A stretch of DNA of 64,000 nucleotides from positions 1 to 64,000 of the forward strand of contig JANQNF010000058.1 of assembly GCA_028279705.1 (NCBI GenBank), read 5' to 3'. The stretch comes from an archaeon (GTDB lineage Archaea; Aenigmatarchaeota; Aenigmatarchaeia; QMZP01; JAFGSV01). This document shows positions 26,581 to 34,494 of the stretch, piece after piece (positions within the stretch are counted from its first letter, which is position 1; each line of letters starts with the position of its first letter). The translations under genes were made by a program, and so were the position numbers. A model generated the notes under the pieces. That model was given only the letters and a program-made list of their open reading frames with translations, made no database searches and was not told the origin of the DNA.

Positions 26581-28789
26581 AATCGAACGGCTGGAAAGGC
26601 TCATTTTGCTCATTCTCAACGGTGTTTTCAGTTGTTTGTGTCTCAGGTTGCTCAGGTGGCATATCTGCACTGTTTTCAGACTGCCTGACAGCATTTCTGA
26701 CCATCTCAACCGACTCGGGCTCCACGCAGATCACGTCGAATCCATTGCTTACGAAAATGTTAATATTTTCCTCTGTCGCGTATTCCGGACTGACAGATGC
26801 AGATACTGGTATGCCACGTTCCCTGCACTTTTCCCCGACGTCTGCAATCAGTTTCAATACCGATGGATGCACGTTACTGCCAGGCTCCTTTAGTCCCATG
26901 GTCAGCTGTGAAAGTGATGCAATGTCCAGGCAGACTGCACTGAGGTCATCTCTTAGCAGAGATTCGAAGGAAAGCGCCATTGCCGGGGTCTTTATGTTAA
27001 CGCCGAGCCTTGAACCAAACGGTGCGCGGCGCATTGCATTTTCTATGTCTTCTGGACCCCTTACTGCGGGAACCATGAGTATAGTTTCCACTTCACCACC
27101 TACCGAAATCCTGTTAAGCATTTCAAGAGTCTGCTGGAAATCCTGTTCACCGGTGTATGCGCCCCAGACGATGCCAGGCTTCGACTGGGGACCATCCAAC
27201 ATCGACGGATCAGACTGTATCTGGTAGACAACATAACCTTCAGCGCCTTCTACCCTTCCTATCATGTCAGGACCTACTTTTGCAAATATCCTAGTGGCAC
27301 TATTGTCATGTTGCATGCCTCCTGTATTTTCGTCTGGCAGCGGCTGCTGTGACAACTGGTCCTCTTTTGGATGCAGCGGGAACGGCATTTCATGTTCCGC
27401 GGGCTGCAATTGCGGTGTACCACCGTTATATGCATTTTCTGCCTGCGGCAACGATTCGCTACCGTGAGGCCTCTCCTGTACGGATATGACTTTACCATGC
27501 TGTGCTGACATCACCACTTTTTCACCTTCACCGAGCACTGACGTGGCATTCTGCGTCCCTGACATTACAGGAACCTGAAGCTCCCTTGCAAGTATACCGA
27601 AATTGCAAAGCCTCCCGCCCTCGTCCGTCAGGAAGCCCCCTGCCCCTGAAGCCATGATGAGATCCCTGCAGTCGGATGACGCAGACAGCGCTACGTCTTC
27701 GATGCCGAACTGGGAACTCGATGAGCCGATGATTTTGACAGTTCCGGTTACATTCCCCTTTGATACAAACCTTCCAGTGACCACGACTTCACCGGTCGTG
27801 CTCATTTCATCTGCTTGGGATATCTCGTAATTGCCGGGCTTGACATCCAGCACCGATATCTTGTTCCTGCCTATACACCAGTCGATTATTTGCTGACCGT
27901 TTCCTGCAGCAGATATTCTTTCAGATATCTCGGAAATCTTTTTCAGATCGGTTTCAGAGAGCACCTGCACGTCCATTTTGCTTCCGGGAACATGGTCCCT
28001 TTCTGTCAATCCTGTCATTTCGTTTCTTGAGTACATCCACAGCTTCTTTGATATGTTTTTTTCCATGAGCGCACCGTTTGCATCCAGCAGGTACTCGTCA
28101 GGCGTCACTATACCGGAACTGACCGCATTGCCAATTCCCCACGAACCTTCAACGAGGGTCTTGTTTCCCCCAAAATTCGTAAGAACGATACCACTTTTTT
28201 CAGATTCTGCCATTTTCTGGACCAGAATGGACAGGTTCGTGTTTTCAATACCCTTCTTTTCCCCGTAAATCAGTGCGTGTGGGTAAAAAAGCGATGCCCA
28301 GCACAGCTTTATGCACCTGAATAATTCGTCCTTCCCGCTGACGTTCATGAAACTATCAATCAGGCCAGCAAAGCTGTCTGAAGCACCCCTGCCAACAGAA
28401 CCCCGTATTGCAACTAGTTCGTGGTCCCTTCCTGCCTTTATGAGACTGAATGCCTCACCGGCCATTTTCACGTCTTCAGAGACTGAAAGATTCCCGTAAG
28501 CAGACATTATCTCGTTTCTCAGGTCTGCTGGCAGTACGGAATTGACGAAAATATCCCTTACATTCTCTTCAATTTCCCTCAAGCCGGACGGGCTCCTGTC
28601 AGCAATTTCGTCCAGTTTTGGCAGTCTGCTTCTTATCTGGTTACTGCTCATGAAAAGTTCCAGCGCCCTTGTGTTTATCACAAAACCATCCGGTACTGGC
28701 AACTTGTCCTTTCTGAGCCTGCACAGGCCAGATGCCTTGGAGCCAAATTCACCGTCATTCTCGGCGTTATCTAACTTAATGATGTACAA
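26558..28789 (-). CDS. PEP synthase-like protein lacking catalytic residues (probable pseudoenzyme)
   Basis: These 743 residues have the three-part layout of phosphoenolpyruvate synthase/PPDK. The N-terminal ATP-grasp domain starts GSKASGLCRLRKDKLPVPDG and holds AIRGSVGRGASDSFAG near 130. The swivelling phosphohistidine domain is near 340-440, and a C-terminal barrel near 520-720. The family motif GGMTSHAAIVAREL reads GGRLCNFGILAREL near 392-405, so the phospho-acceptor His is gone. The barrel IGTNDLTQ reads LDIASLSQ, and the catalytic Cys (CGQ) reads SAS near 665. A Pro/Gln/Glu-rich linker separates the halves. The ORF is intact and upstream of L10e, so it is more likely a maintained pseudoenzyme than a decaying gene. 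Confidence 0.8.
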   Translation of the reverse strand: MYIIKLDNAENDGEFGSKASGLCRLRKDKLPVPDGFVINTRALELFMSSNQIRSRLPKLDEIADRSPSGLREIEENVRDIFVNSVLPADLRNEIMSAYGNLSVSEDVKMAGEAFSLIKAGRDHELVAIRGSVGRGASDSFAGLIDSFMNVSGKDELFRCIKLCWASLFYPHALIYGEKKGIENTNLSILVQKMAESEKSGIVLTNFGGNKTLVEGSWGIGNAVSSGIVTPDEYLLDANGALMEKNISKKLWMYSRNEMTGLTERDHVPGSKMDVQVLSETDLKKISEISERISAAGNGQQIIDWCIGRNKISVLDVKPGNYEISQADEMSTTGEVVVTGRFVSKGNVTGTVKIIGSSSSQFGIEDVALSASSDCRDLIMASGAGGFLTDEGGRLCNFGILARELQVPVMSGTQNATSVLGEGEKVVMSAQHGKVISVQERPHGSESLPQAENAYNGGTPQLQPAEHEMPFPLHPKEDQLSQQPLPDENTGGMQHDNSATRIFAKVGPDMIGRVEGAEGYVVYQIQSDPSMLDGPQSKPGIVWGAYTGEQDFQQTLEMLNRISVGGEVETILMVPAVRGPEDIENAMRRAPFGSRLGVNIKTPAMALSFESLLRDDLSAVCLDIASLSQLTMGLKEPGSNVHPSVLKLIADVGEKCRERGIPVSASVSPEYATEENINIFVSNGFDVICVEPESVEMVRNAVRQSENSADMPPEQPETQTTENTVENEQNEPFQPFDFSPSSFS

Positions 28790-28856
28790 ACAAACACCTG
28801 TTGATTATTGACAGAAATGTTTTATAATCTTTAGAATGCCGGGTGCATTCTGAGAT

Positions 28857-29372
28857 TCAATTGAAGACAATCGTGCAGGGTATGGGGATCTTCGAAGAGG
28901 CAATTTTCAGCGCCTTCTTGGCTACATCTTCCTTGCCCGGAGAAACGTGAACTTCTATTATTTTCTGACCCTTCTTTACTCGTGCTGCCGATGAAGTCGG
29001 CCTGCCGAAAGAAAGCCTCATGCCGGTCTGGTACCTGTCTGCGCCTGCACCTGTCGCTATCGGGTTGTCCCTCAATACGTGGTGTGGGAAGACGAGTATC
29101 TTCATGAAATACATGCCTGCTCCCAGTGTACCCTCAAGTACCTTGTTTGTCGATATTCTTGCAGACTCAAGCGCATTATGCCTTATCTGGACCGCATCCT
29201 TTGTGACAAGATGAGCCTTCACGCTGTACTCAGCTTTGGCCTTTCCTGACTCAAATGACCTTATCTTCGGGTAAGGAACGCCTTTCACGTAGGATTTCCT
29301 TGGCTTGTGCTTGGAAACCCTAGTATTGGGTCTTTTCAGCCGGCTGTAACACTTTCCTGGTCTCAATGCCAT
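28857..29372 (-). CDS. rpl10e: Ribosomal protein L10e (uL16 family)
   Basis: This large-subunit protein sits near the peptidyl-transferase and 5S rRNA region. It has 171 residues, with an N-terminal ALRPGKCYSRLKRPNTRVSK, central FPHHVLRDNPIATGAGADRY (about 99-118) and MRLSFGRPTSSAA. Length and motifs are normal for archaeal L10e. A TATA-like element (CTATAAATAG on the minus strand, about 29409-29418) lies about 40 bases upstream. The gene precedes the PEP-synthase-like gene on the same strand with a 67-base gap. Confidence 0.96.
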   Translation of the reverse strand: MALRPGKCYSRLKRPNTRVSKHKPRKSYVKGVPYPKIRSFESGKAKAEYSVKAHLVTKDAVQIRHNALESARISTNKVLEGTLGAGMYFMKILVFPHHVLRDNPIATGAGADRYQTGMRLSFGRPTSSAARVKKGQKIIEVHVSPGKEDVAKKALKIASSKIPIPCTIVFN

Positions 29373-29408
29373 CTTAACACCATCGCCTCTGTATAAACGT
29401 AACTATTT

Positions 29409-29418
29409 ATAGCAGGCT
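29409..29418 (-). promoter_or_regulatory. Putative TATA box for L10e
   Basis: GCTATAAATAG on the minus strand is close to the archaeal TATA consensus and would start the L10e transcript about 10-15 bases before the ATG. A second element, CTTTTAAATAC at about 29424 on the plus strand, could serve the divergent nucleotidyltransferase gene. Confidence 0.55.
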
Positions 29419-29489
29419 TTTAAATACTTTAACCATTAATCAAGTAAAATGGACAAATTTGTCACCAAAGAATAGGAAATGTGATTAGA

Positions 29490-30233
29490 ATGAAGGCAAT
29501 TGTGCTTGCAGGGGGGTTTGCAAAGAGGCTGTGGCCGCTTACAATGGACACACCCAAGCCACTGCTTCCGGTAGCAGGAAAGCCCATGATAGAGTACATA
29601 CTGGAAAAGATCTCCTGCATAGACGAAATCGAGAAAATATTCATTTCCACAAACAGCAAATTCGAAAGCCACTTCAACGAATGGGCAAGCAACTTCAGCA
29701 ACGGTAAGAAAATAGAGGTATTCGCTGACAAGAGCACTGAAGAGGAAAACAAGCTTGGCGCAATAGGCGCGCTTTCCCATCTCCTGGCGGAAAATGACAT
29801 AGATGATGATCTGCTCGTAGTGGCCGGAGACAACCTTTTCGAATTCGACATGAAAGACTTCCTTTCTGAGCATGATGGCAGCCCCATCGTAGCGCTTTAT
29901 GATATGGTGCACGAGGATGCAGTCAGGCACAAGTACGGCGTGGTAATGCTTGATGACAGCGGTTCCATAAAACACTTCCAGGAAAAACCAGAAAATCCCA
30001 TGTCCACTCTAATAAGCACGGGCTGTTATTTCTTCCCAAAGCGTGTCGTGAACATGGTACATGACTACATCGGGCAGGGAAACAACCCGGATGCTCCCGG
30101 TTTCTTCATTTCATGGCTTTCGCAGCAGGTCGGTGTCAAGGGATTTGTTTTCGGACAGGACAAAAGATGGTTCGACATAGGATCGATAGAAAGCTACAAC
30201 AGGGCAAACGAGATATATTCAAGTAAAGACTAA
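29490..30233 (+). CDS. Sugar-1-phosphate nucleotidyltransferase
   Basis: This enzyme makes an NDP-sugar from a sugar-1-phosphate and an NTP. From ATG 29490 it has 247 residues. The NTP-binding motif AGGFAKRLWPLTMDTPKPLL (about 7-26) has the catalytic Arg and Lys, and GDNLFEFDM near 113 has the metal-binding Asp. It is a short, single-domain RfbA/GlmU-N-like form without a beta-helix tail, so the exact sugar is open (glucose-1-P or mannose-1-P likely). The track GTG at 29481 is the Shine-Dalgarno (GTGATT). It opens the surface-glycan island and is convergent with a small cupin. Confidence 0.88.
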   Translation: MKAIVLAGGFAKRLWPLTMDTPKPLLPVAGKPMIEYILEKISCIDEIEKIFISTNSKFESHFNEWASNFSNGKKIEVFADKSTEEENKLGAIGALSHLLAENDIDDDLLVVAGDNLFEFDMKDFLSEHDGSPIVALYDMVHEDAVRHKYGVVMLDDSGSIKHFQEKPENPMSTLISTGCYFFPKRVVNMVHDYIGQGNNPDAPGFFISWLSQQVGVKGFVFGQDKRWFDIGSIESYNRANEIYSSKD

Positions 30234-30568
30234 TTCCGGTCTCCGTACTTTTCGAAGACGCATACAAATTTGAGATCAGACTTTCCTGTGTTGAAAACCT
30301 TGTGGAATACACCGCCCTTTATTATGACGATGTCACCCTTTTTCACAGGGAACTCGTTTTCGTCCAGCTTCATTTTTCCCTCCCCTTCTGCGAAATTGTA
30401 CACCTCTTCTGCTCCTTCATGGGTGTGTCCGCTTGTCTCCTTTCCGGGATGAAGGATTGTCAGCGATACGTTCAGGTGCCCGAGTTCCGATACGTCTATT
30501 ACCGTGTAGACATCGTTTTGTTTTACTACCTTTCCCGCTTTCCCGAATTCGCTGATGTGAAATTTCAT
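30230..30568 (-). CDS. Small cupin-domain protein
   Basis: This 112-residue single cupin has a metal-binding first motif (GHTHEGAEEVYNFAEGEGKM, about 47-66) and a second motif with GGVFHKVFN near 85-93. Both give the usual His/Glu ligands. Such stand-alone cupins act as sugar isomerases or sensors next to nucleotide-sugar genes; the reaction here is not determined. The track ORF runs to 30919, but that extension overlaps the divergent epimerase and is not protein-like, so I start at the Met of MKFHISEFG. Its last bases overlap the nucleotidyltransferase by 4. Confidence 0.8.
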   Translation of the reverse strand: MKFHISEFGKAGKVVKQNDVYTVIDVSELGHLNVSLTILHPGKETSGHTHEGAEEVYNFAEGEGKMKLDENEFPVKKGDIVIIKGGVFHKVFNTGKSDLKFVCVFEKYGDRN

Positions 30569-30608
30569 GTGCCTCAAATATTTATTTCGCCGTGTGGTTA
30601 TTAAGCTT

Positions 30609-31532
30609 ATGACAATTGAAGGAAAGAAAATCCTGGTCACAGGAGGCGCAGGTTTCATAGGTTCCTGGATAGCGGAGACGCTTGCTTCAAAGAACAGTGT
30701 GAAGGTGGCAGACAGCCTGAAGACCGGCAATAAGGATAACCTTAAAAAAATATTACCTAAAGTCGAATTCACTGAAACCGACATCAGGAAGCGAGAAAAG
30801 CTTTCCGGTCTTATACAGGGAGCAGAAATAGTGTTCCACCAGGGTGCAAACGTCCAGATACAGGCTTCGGTCGATGATCCGCAGATGGACGCGGACATAA
30901 ACATAGGAGGCACCCTCAACGTTCTTGATGCGTGCAGGAAGCATGATGTAGAAAGGGTGGTTTTTGCCTCATCTTCTGCGATTTATGGCAACCCTTCGAA
31001 TATCCCGGTCACAGAAAGTGCGAAACCATCCCCGCTTTCACCTTACGCTCTATCAAAGCTTGCAGGCGAAAGTTACATGAAACTCTACAGTGATCTTTAC
31101 GGGCTGAAGACGATTTCTCTTAGGTATTTCAACGTTTATGGCCCAAGACAGAACGCCGATAGTCCATATTCGGGCGTCATTTCCATTTTCACAAAGAACG
31201 TGAGGGAGGGAAAACCCCTTACGGTGTTTGGCGATGGCGAGCAGACGAGGGATTTTGTGAACGTAAAGGACGTCGTGAAGGCAAACATGCTCGCAGCAGA
31301 ATCCAAACCAGCCGTAGGCAAGGCTTTCAACATAGGGACGGGAAAATCGATCTCACTAAACGACATGATTTCCATTCTCGAAAAGAAGACCGGGAAGAAA
31401 CTTGTGGTCAAATACAAAGAGAAGCGAAAGGGCGACGTCATGCACTCCTGTCCAGACATATCACTTGCAAGGAAGATACTCGGTTTCGTGCCAAGTGTAG
31501 CGTTTGAAGACGGACTGTCAGAACTACTGTAG
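30609..31532 (+). CDS. NAD-dependent sugar epimerase/dehydratase (GalE-like SDR)
   Basis: This extended SDR has 307 residues from ATG 30609. It has [14 protein letters not shown] (about 10-23) for NAD(H), an SSSAIYG segment and the catalytic SPYALSKLAGE (YxxxK) near 140-150. VYGPRQNADSPYSGVISIF and GDGEQTRDFVNVKDVV are typical of UDP-glucose 4-epimerases and their relatives. The track start at 30567 adds 14 residues overlapping the cupin promoter and is rejected. It likely makes UDP-Gal, UDP-GalNAc or a similar donor for the glycan island; the exact sugar is unresolved. Confidence 0.9.
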   Translation: MTIEGKKILVTGGAGFIGSWIAETLASKNSVKVADSLKTGNKDNLKKILPKVEFTETDIRKREKLSGLIQGAEIVFHQGANVQIQASVDDPQMDADINIGGTLNVLDACRKHDVERVVFASSSAIYGNPSNIPVTESAKPSPLSPYALSKLAGESYMKLYSDLYGLKTISLRYFNVYGPRQNADSPYSGVISIFTKNVREGKPLTVFGDGEQTRDFVNVKDVVKANMLAAESKPAVGKAFNIGTGKSISLNDMISILEKKTGKKLVVKYKEKRKGDVMHSCPDISLARKILGFVPSVAFEDGLSELL

Positions 31533-31540
31533 TAGCGGCA

Positions 31541-32362
31541 TCAAGACTTTTCAATGTACATTGCAATATCGACAGATTCTACAGAATGGGTGAGCGAACC
31601 CATTGATATGAAATCAACGCCAAGTGATGATATCCATTCTATATCCTTTTTCTGGATACCCCCGGAAACCTCTATTATTGCTTTTCCCTTTATGATTTCC
31701 ACCGCCTTTTTCATATCTTCATGGGACATGTTGTCAAGCATTATCACGTCAGCGCCGCATTCGACTGCTTCATTTACTTCATCCAGTGTTCGCGCTTCAA
31801 CTTCCACTTTCTTACCGGATGCCTTCGCGCTCGTTACGGAATTTTTCAGGCCAGCGAGTTTTATGTGGTTGTCTTTTATCAGTATCTCGTCGAAGAGTCC
31901 TCTTCGGTGATTATGGCCCCCTCCGCACTTTACAGCATACTTCTCGATCACCCTGAGACCTGGCGTGGTCTTCCTCGTGTCGAGTATCCTAGTCTTCTCT
32001 CCAATCACCTTTTTTGTGCAGCTTTTGGTTTTTGTTGCAATCCCGCACATCCTTTGCAGGAAGTTAAGTGCGACCCTTTCTCCTGTCAGTATAGCTCTCG
32101 CATCACCACATATTTCCACGAGAACGTCTCCTTCCTTTGCACTTTCACCATCATTCAACTTTTTCGCATACTCGACCCTGTCGTCCAGAATAGAAAAAAC
32201 AGTCCCTGCGATGTCAAGACCGCATACTACACAGTCTTCCTTGGCGATTATGGTCGCTTTGACTTCTACACCTTCAGGTATAGTCAGTTCCGTTGTTATG
32301 TCCCCGGTTCCTATATCCTCGATAAGTGCATTCTCAATGATTTCCTTAATTTCCTCTTCCAT
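31541..32362 (-). CDS. nadC: Nicotinate-nucleotide pyrophosphorylase (quinolinate phosphoribosyltransferase)
   Basis: This enzyme turns quinolinate and PRPP into nicotinate mononucleotide in de novo NAD synthesis. It has 273 residues, with the signature ILDTRKTTPGLRVIEKYAV near 128-146, GGGHNHRRGLFDEILIKDNH near 150-170 and a late EVSGGI motif. Length is typical. It follows nadE on the minus strand with 2 bases between, so the last NAD steps are cotranscribed. NadA and NadB are not in the window. Confidence 0.95.
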   Translation of the reverse strand: MEEEIKEIIENALIEDIGTGDITTELTIPEGVEVKATIIAKEDCVVCGLDIAGTVFSILDDRVEYAKKLNDGESAKEGDVLVEICGDARAILTGERVALNFLQRMCGIATKTKSCTKKVIGEKTRILDTRKTTPGLRVIEKYAVKCGGGHNHRRGLFDEILIKDNHIKLAGLKNSVTSAKASGKKVEVEARTLDEVNEAVECGADVIMLDNMSHEDMKKAVEIIKGKAIIEVSGGIQKKDIEWISSLGVDFISMGSLTHSVESVDIAMYIEKS

Positions 32363-32364
32363 AA

Positions 32365-33099
32365 TCAGGGATTGAATATTTCCGGCAGGTTTCTTTTGTG
32401 TTCGGTGCTTTCTATCATTTCCCGGACCTTCCTGACCTTTTCCGGATCAATTCCTTGCGTTTGGTCATTCTCTAATGCGTGAAGTATCTCGTCGAGCTCA
32501 TCGTACGTTATGCCCATCTCTTCTTCATCTGTCTGGCCTGACCATAGACCTGCAGAAGGCGCCTTGTTAATTATTTCATCCGGTACTCCCAGGACCCTTC
32601 CAAGCTCCCTTACTTCACCCTTGTAAAGGGATGCTATCGGTAGCAGGTCAACACCGCCATCACCGTATTTTGTGAAGTATCCTACCATCAGCTCGTCCTT
32701 GTTGTCGGTTCCAAGGACGATGTAATTGTGAAGGTTGGCGAAGTAGTACAGCGCTGTCATCCTCAACCTGGGCTTGATGTTTGCCGGTGCAAGCCCTTCT
32801 GCCTTCGGAAGACCCCTTTTCAGCGCATCGAACGTGTCACCGATGTCTACGTATTCAGTCCTTATCGAAAATTTTTCTGCAAGTATCTTTGCATGATCCT
32901 CGTCTTCAGGCTTTGAATGGCACGGCATTATCACTCCAAGCACGTTGTCGCCGAGTGCCTCCTTTGCCAGCGCAGCGACGACTGATGAATCTATGCCACC
33001 GCTAAGGCCTATTATGGCACCTTTGGCGCCTGCTTCCTCGATTTTCTTCTTTATCCACGCTGCTATCTGATCCTTGACAGCATTCATATCTTTATCCAT
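32365..33099 (-). CDS. nadE: NAD+ synthetase
   Basis: This ATP-dependent enzyme amidates nicotinate adenine dinucleotide to NAD+. From ATG 33099 it has 244 residues. The PP-loop (IIGLSGGIDSSVVAAL, about 28-43) and the NAD synthetase stretches YCTNDNKDEL-like GTDNKDELMVGYFTKYGDGG and LYKGEVRELGR are present. It has no glutaminase domain, so it uses ammonia. The track start at 33159 adds 20 residues inside the neighbouring dehydrogenase and is rejected. It overlaps that NAD-dependent sugar dehydrogenase by 16 bases. Confidence 0.95.
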   Translation of the reverse strand: MDKDMNAVKDQIAAWIKKKIEEAGAKGAIIGLSGGIDSSVVAALAKEALGDNVLGVIMPCHSKPEDEDHAKILAEKFSIRTEYVDIGDTFDALKRGLPKAEGLAPANIKPRLRMTALYYFANLHNYIVLGTDNKDELMVGYFTKYGDGGVDLLPIASLYKGEVRELGRVLGVPDEIINKAPSAGLWSGQTDEEEMGITYDELDEILHALENDQTQGIDPEKVRKVREMIESTEHKRNLPEIFNP

Positions 33100-34418
33100 C
33101 CTGCATCGCCTGCTATGTGGTATTTTATGCTCTTCCTCGAGAAGTCTATATCCTTCCATATCGACGTGTTATCTATTATGAGCTTGCATTTTTTCAGAGA
33201 ATCTATTATGGAGTCGTGCGTAGTGAACTTGTAGTGCTGGTGATCAGCAACTATCAGGATCGTGTCGAATTCACCGAGGCCGCTTGGGAATTCAAAAGAA
33301 TCTGCACCAGTTGCCCTTTTGATCTCCTCTTCTATGTAGTAGGGGTCATTGACTTTCACGTTTATTCCAAGCTCAGTGAGCTTCTTTGCAATCTTTATTG
33401 TCGGTGACAGTATGTCAACTTTTATGTCACCCTTGTATGCAAGTCCCAGTATACCAACGTTTCTTGCACCTCTTTTCTTCAGGCTCTCAGCCACGAGTTC
33501 CGGCTGCTTCCTGTCAGAGTCGATGGTTTCTTTTAATATTGTTGCCTTTTCCGGATGCTTTGCGCCGAGAAGCACGTACTGGCTTGATAGCGGTATGCAG
33601 TAGCCCCCCGTTCCAAAGCTTGGATGATAAGTACCGATATTCCATTTAGTCCCAACGAGCCTGAGCACTTCAGTCATGTTCACATCTGGGTATGCAAGCG
33701 ACAGTTGGTTTGCAAGCGTTATCTGCATGTGCCTGTAAGCGTTTTCGATGCTTTTTACCATCTCGGCGTGCTTGTGGTCAGGTGCCGGAACAAGATTATC
33801 ACATACGACTGAAAGAGCTTCTTTCATGAGCTTCGTAGTTTCGGGTGTCGTGCCTCCATAAACCCTTGGGAGCTTCTTGAGGCTCTTCTCAGGTGACACG
33901 AACCAGTCCCTTCTTGGGGCAACGCCGTAAAGCAGGTCTTTTCCCACCTCAATTCCGGCTTCCTTGAGCAGCGGGAGAACGACATCGTCGCTCCTGCCGG
34001 GTGTGAGTGTCGATTCGACTATGACTATTGGCGGGTGAGAGTGTTTGACACCTTTTAGTTTCGTTATTTTCTTTATTACATCCACGAGTATGTCATCGTA
34101 AGGTTCACCGCCCTTTTCTGTCGGTATGCAGACGAAGTGAACTGCTATTTCGGGGTCCAGCATGTCTTCCCAATTCGAGGTTGCGCGAAGCATCCCCCTT
34201 TCGACAAGAAACCTTATTTCAAAACCGAGCCAGTATTCAAGATTTTCTATCGGTATTTCACCACGATTGATCGCGTCTACTTTCTCCTGGACGACGTCAA
34301 GCCCGATCGTTTTTATGCCATTGAATGCCATGTTTGCTATCGTTGTGAAACCTATAAATCCGGTTCCCCAGACGCCGACTTTTTTCTTGCCGCTCAGAAG
34401 CTGGCTCCTAAGATCCAT
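33084..34418 (-). CDS. UDP-sugar 6-dehydrogenase (UDP-ManNAc/GlcNAc dehydrogenase-like)
   Basis: This four-electron NAD-dependent dehydrogenase oxidises a sugar-nucleotide CH2OH to carboxylate. It has 444 residues from ATG 34418. The Rossmann motif is VGVWGTGFIGFTTIANM (about 15-31), with an FVCIPTEKGGEP segment and the catalytic Cys in SFGTGGYCIPLSSQ near 275. The long form differs from the Ugd at 35415. Together with the WbpB/E/D operon it could supply UDP-GlcNAcA for a diacetamido-uronic acid. It is upstream of nadE-nadC, so the cofactor genes may be read with it. The Met at 34439 is an alternative start. Confidence 0.88.
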   Translation of the reverse strand: MDLRSQLLSGKKKVGVWGTGFIGFTTIANMAFNGIKTIGLDVVQEKVDAINRGEIPIENLEYWLGFEIRFLVERGMLRATSNWEDMLDPEIAVHFVCIPTEKGGEPYDDILVDVIKKITKLKGVKHSHPPIVIVESTLTPGRSDDVVLPLLKEAGIEVGKDLLYGVAPRRDWFVSPEKSLKKLPRVYGGTTPETTKLMKEALSVVCDNLVPAPDHKHAEMVKSIENAYRHMQITLANQLSLAYPDVNMTEVLRLVGTKWNIGTYHPSFGTGGYCIPLSSQYVLLGAKHPEKATILKETIDSDRKQPELVAESLKKRGARNVGILGLAYKGDIKVDILSPTIKIAKKLTELGINVKVNDPYYIEEEIKRATGADSFEFPSGLGEFDTILIVADHQHYKFTTHDSIIDSLKKCKLIIDNTSIWKDIDFSRKSIKYHIAGDAGWIKI

Positions 34419-34474
34419 ATAAAACACCTTAGAAAGCATATGACACCGTCAATTTAAATAACTATTTATTACTC

Positions 34475-34494
34475 AGTAATACTTTAGTATTACT
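34475..34494. promoter_or_regulatory. Perfect 9-bp inverted repeat: candidate operator or terminator
   Basis: AGTAATACTTTAGTATTACT is a perfect dyad (9-bp arms, 2-base centre). It overlaps the stop codon of the RHH-nucleotidyltransferase gene and lies about 15 bases upstream of a TATA-like CAATTTAAATA (34450-34460) serving the dehydrogenase. RHH proteins bind short dyads, so it is a good operator candidate; it could instead be a terminator. Confidence 0.5.

Noticed and set aside
30569-30919. N-terminal extension of the cupin ORF
   Set aside because: The extra residues overlap the divergent epimerase and its promoter and lack protein-like composition; the cupin Met at 30568 fits the family.
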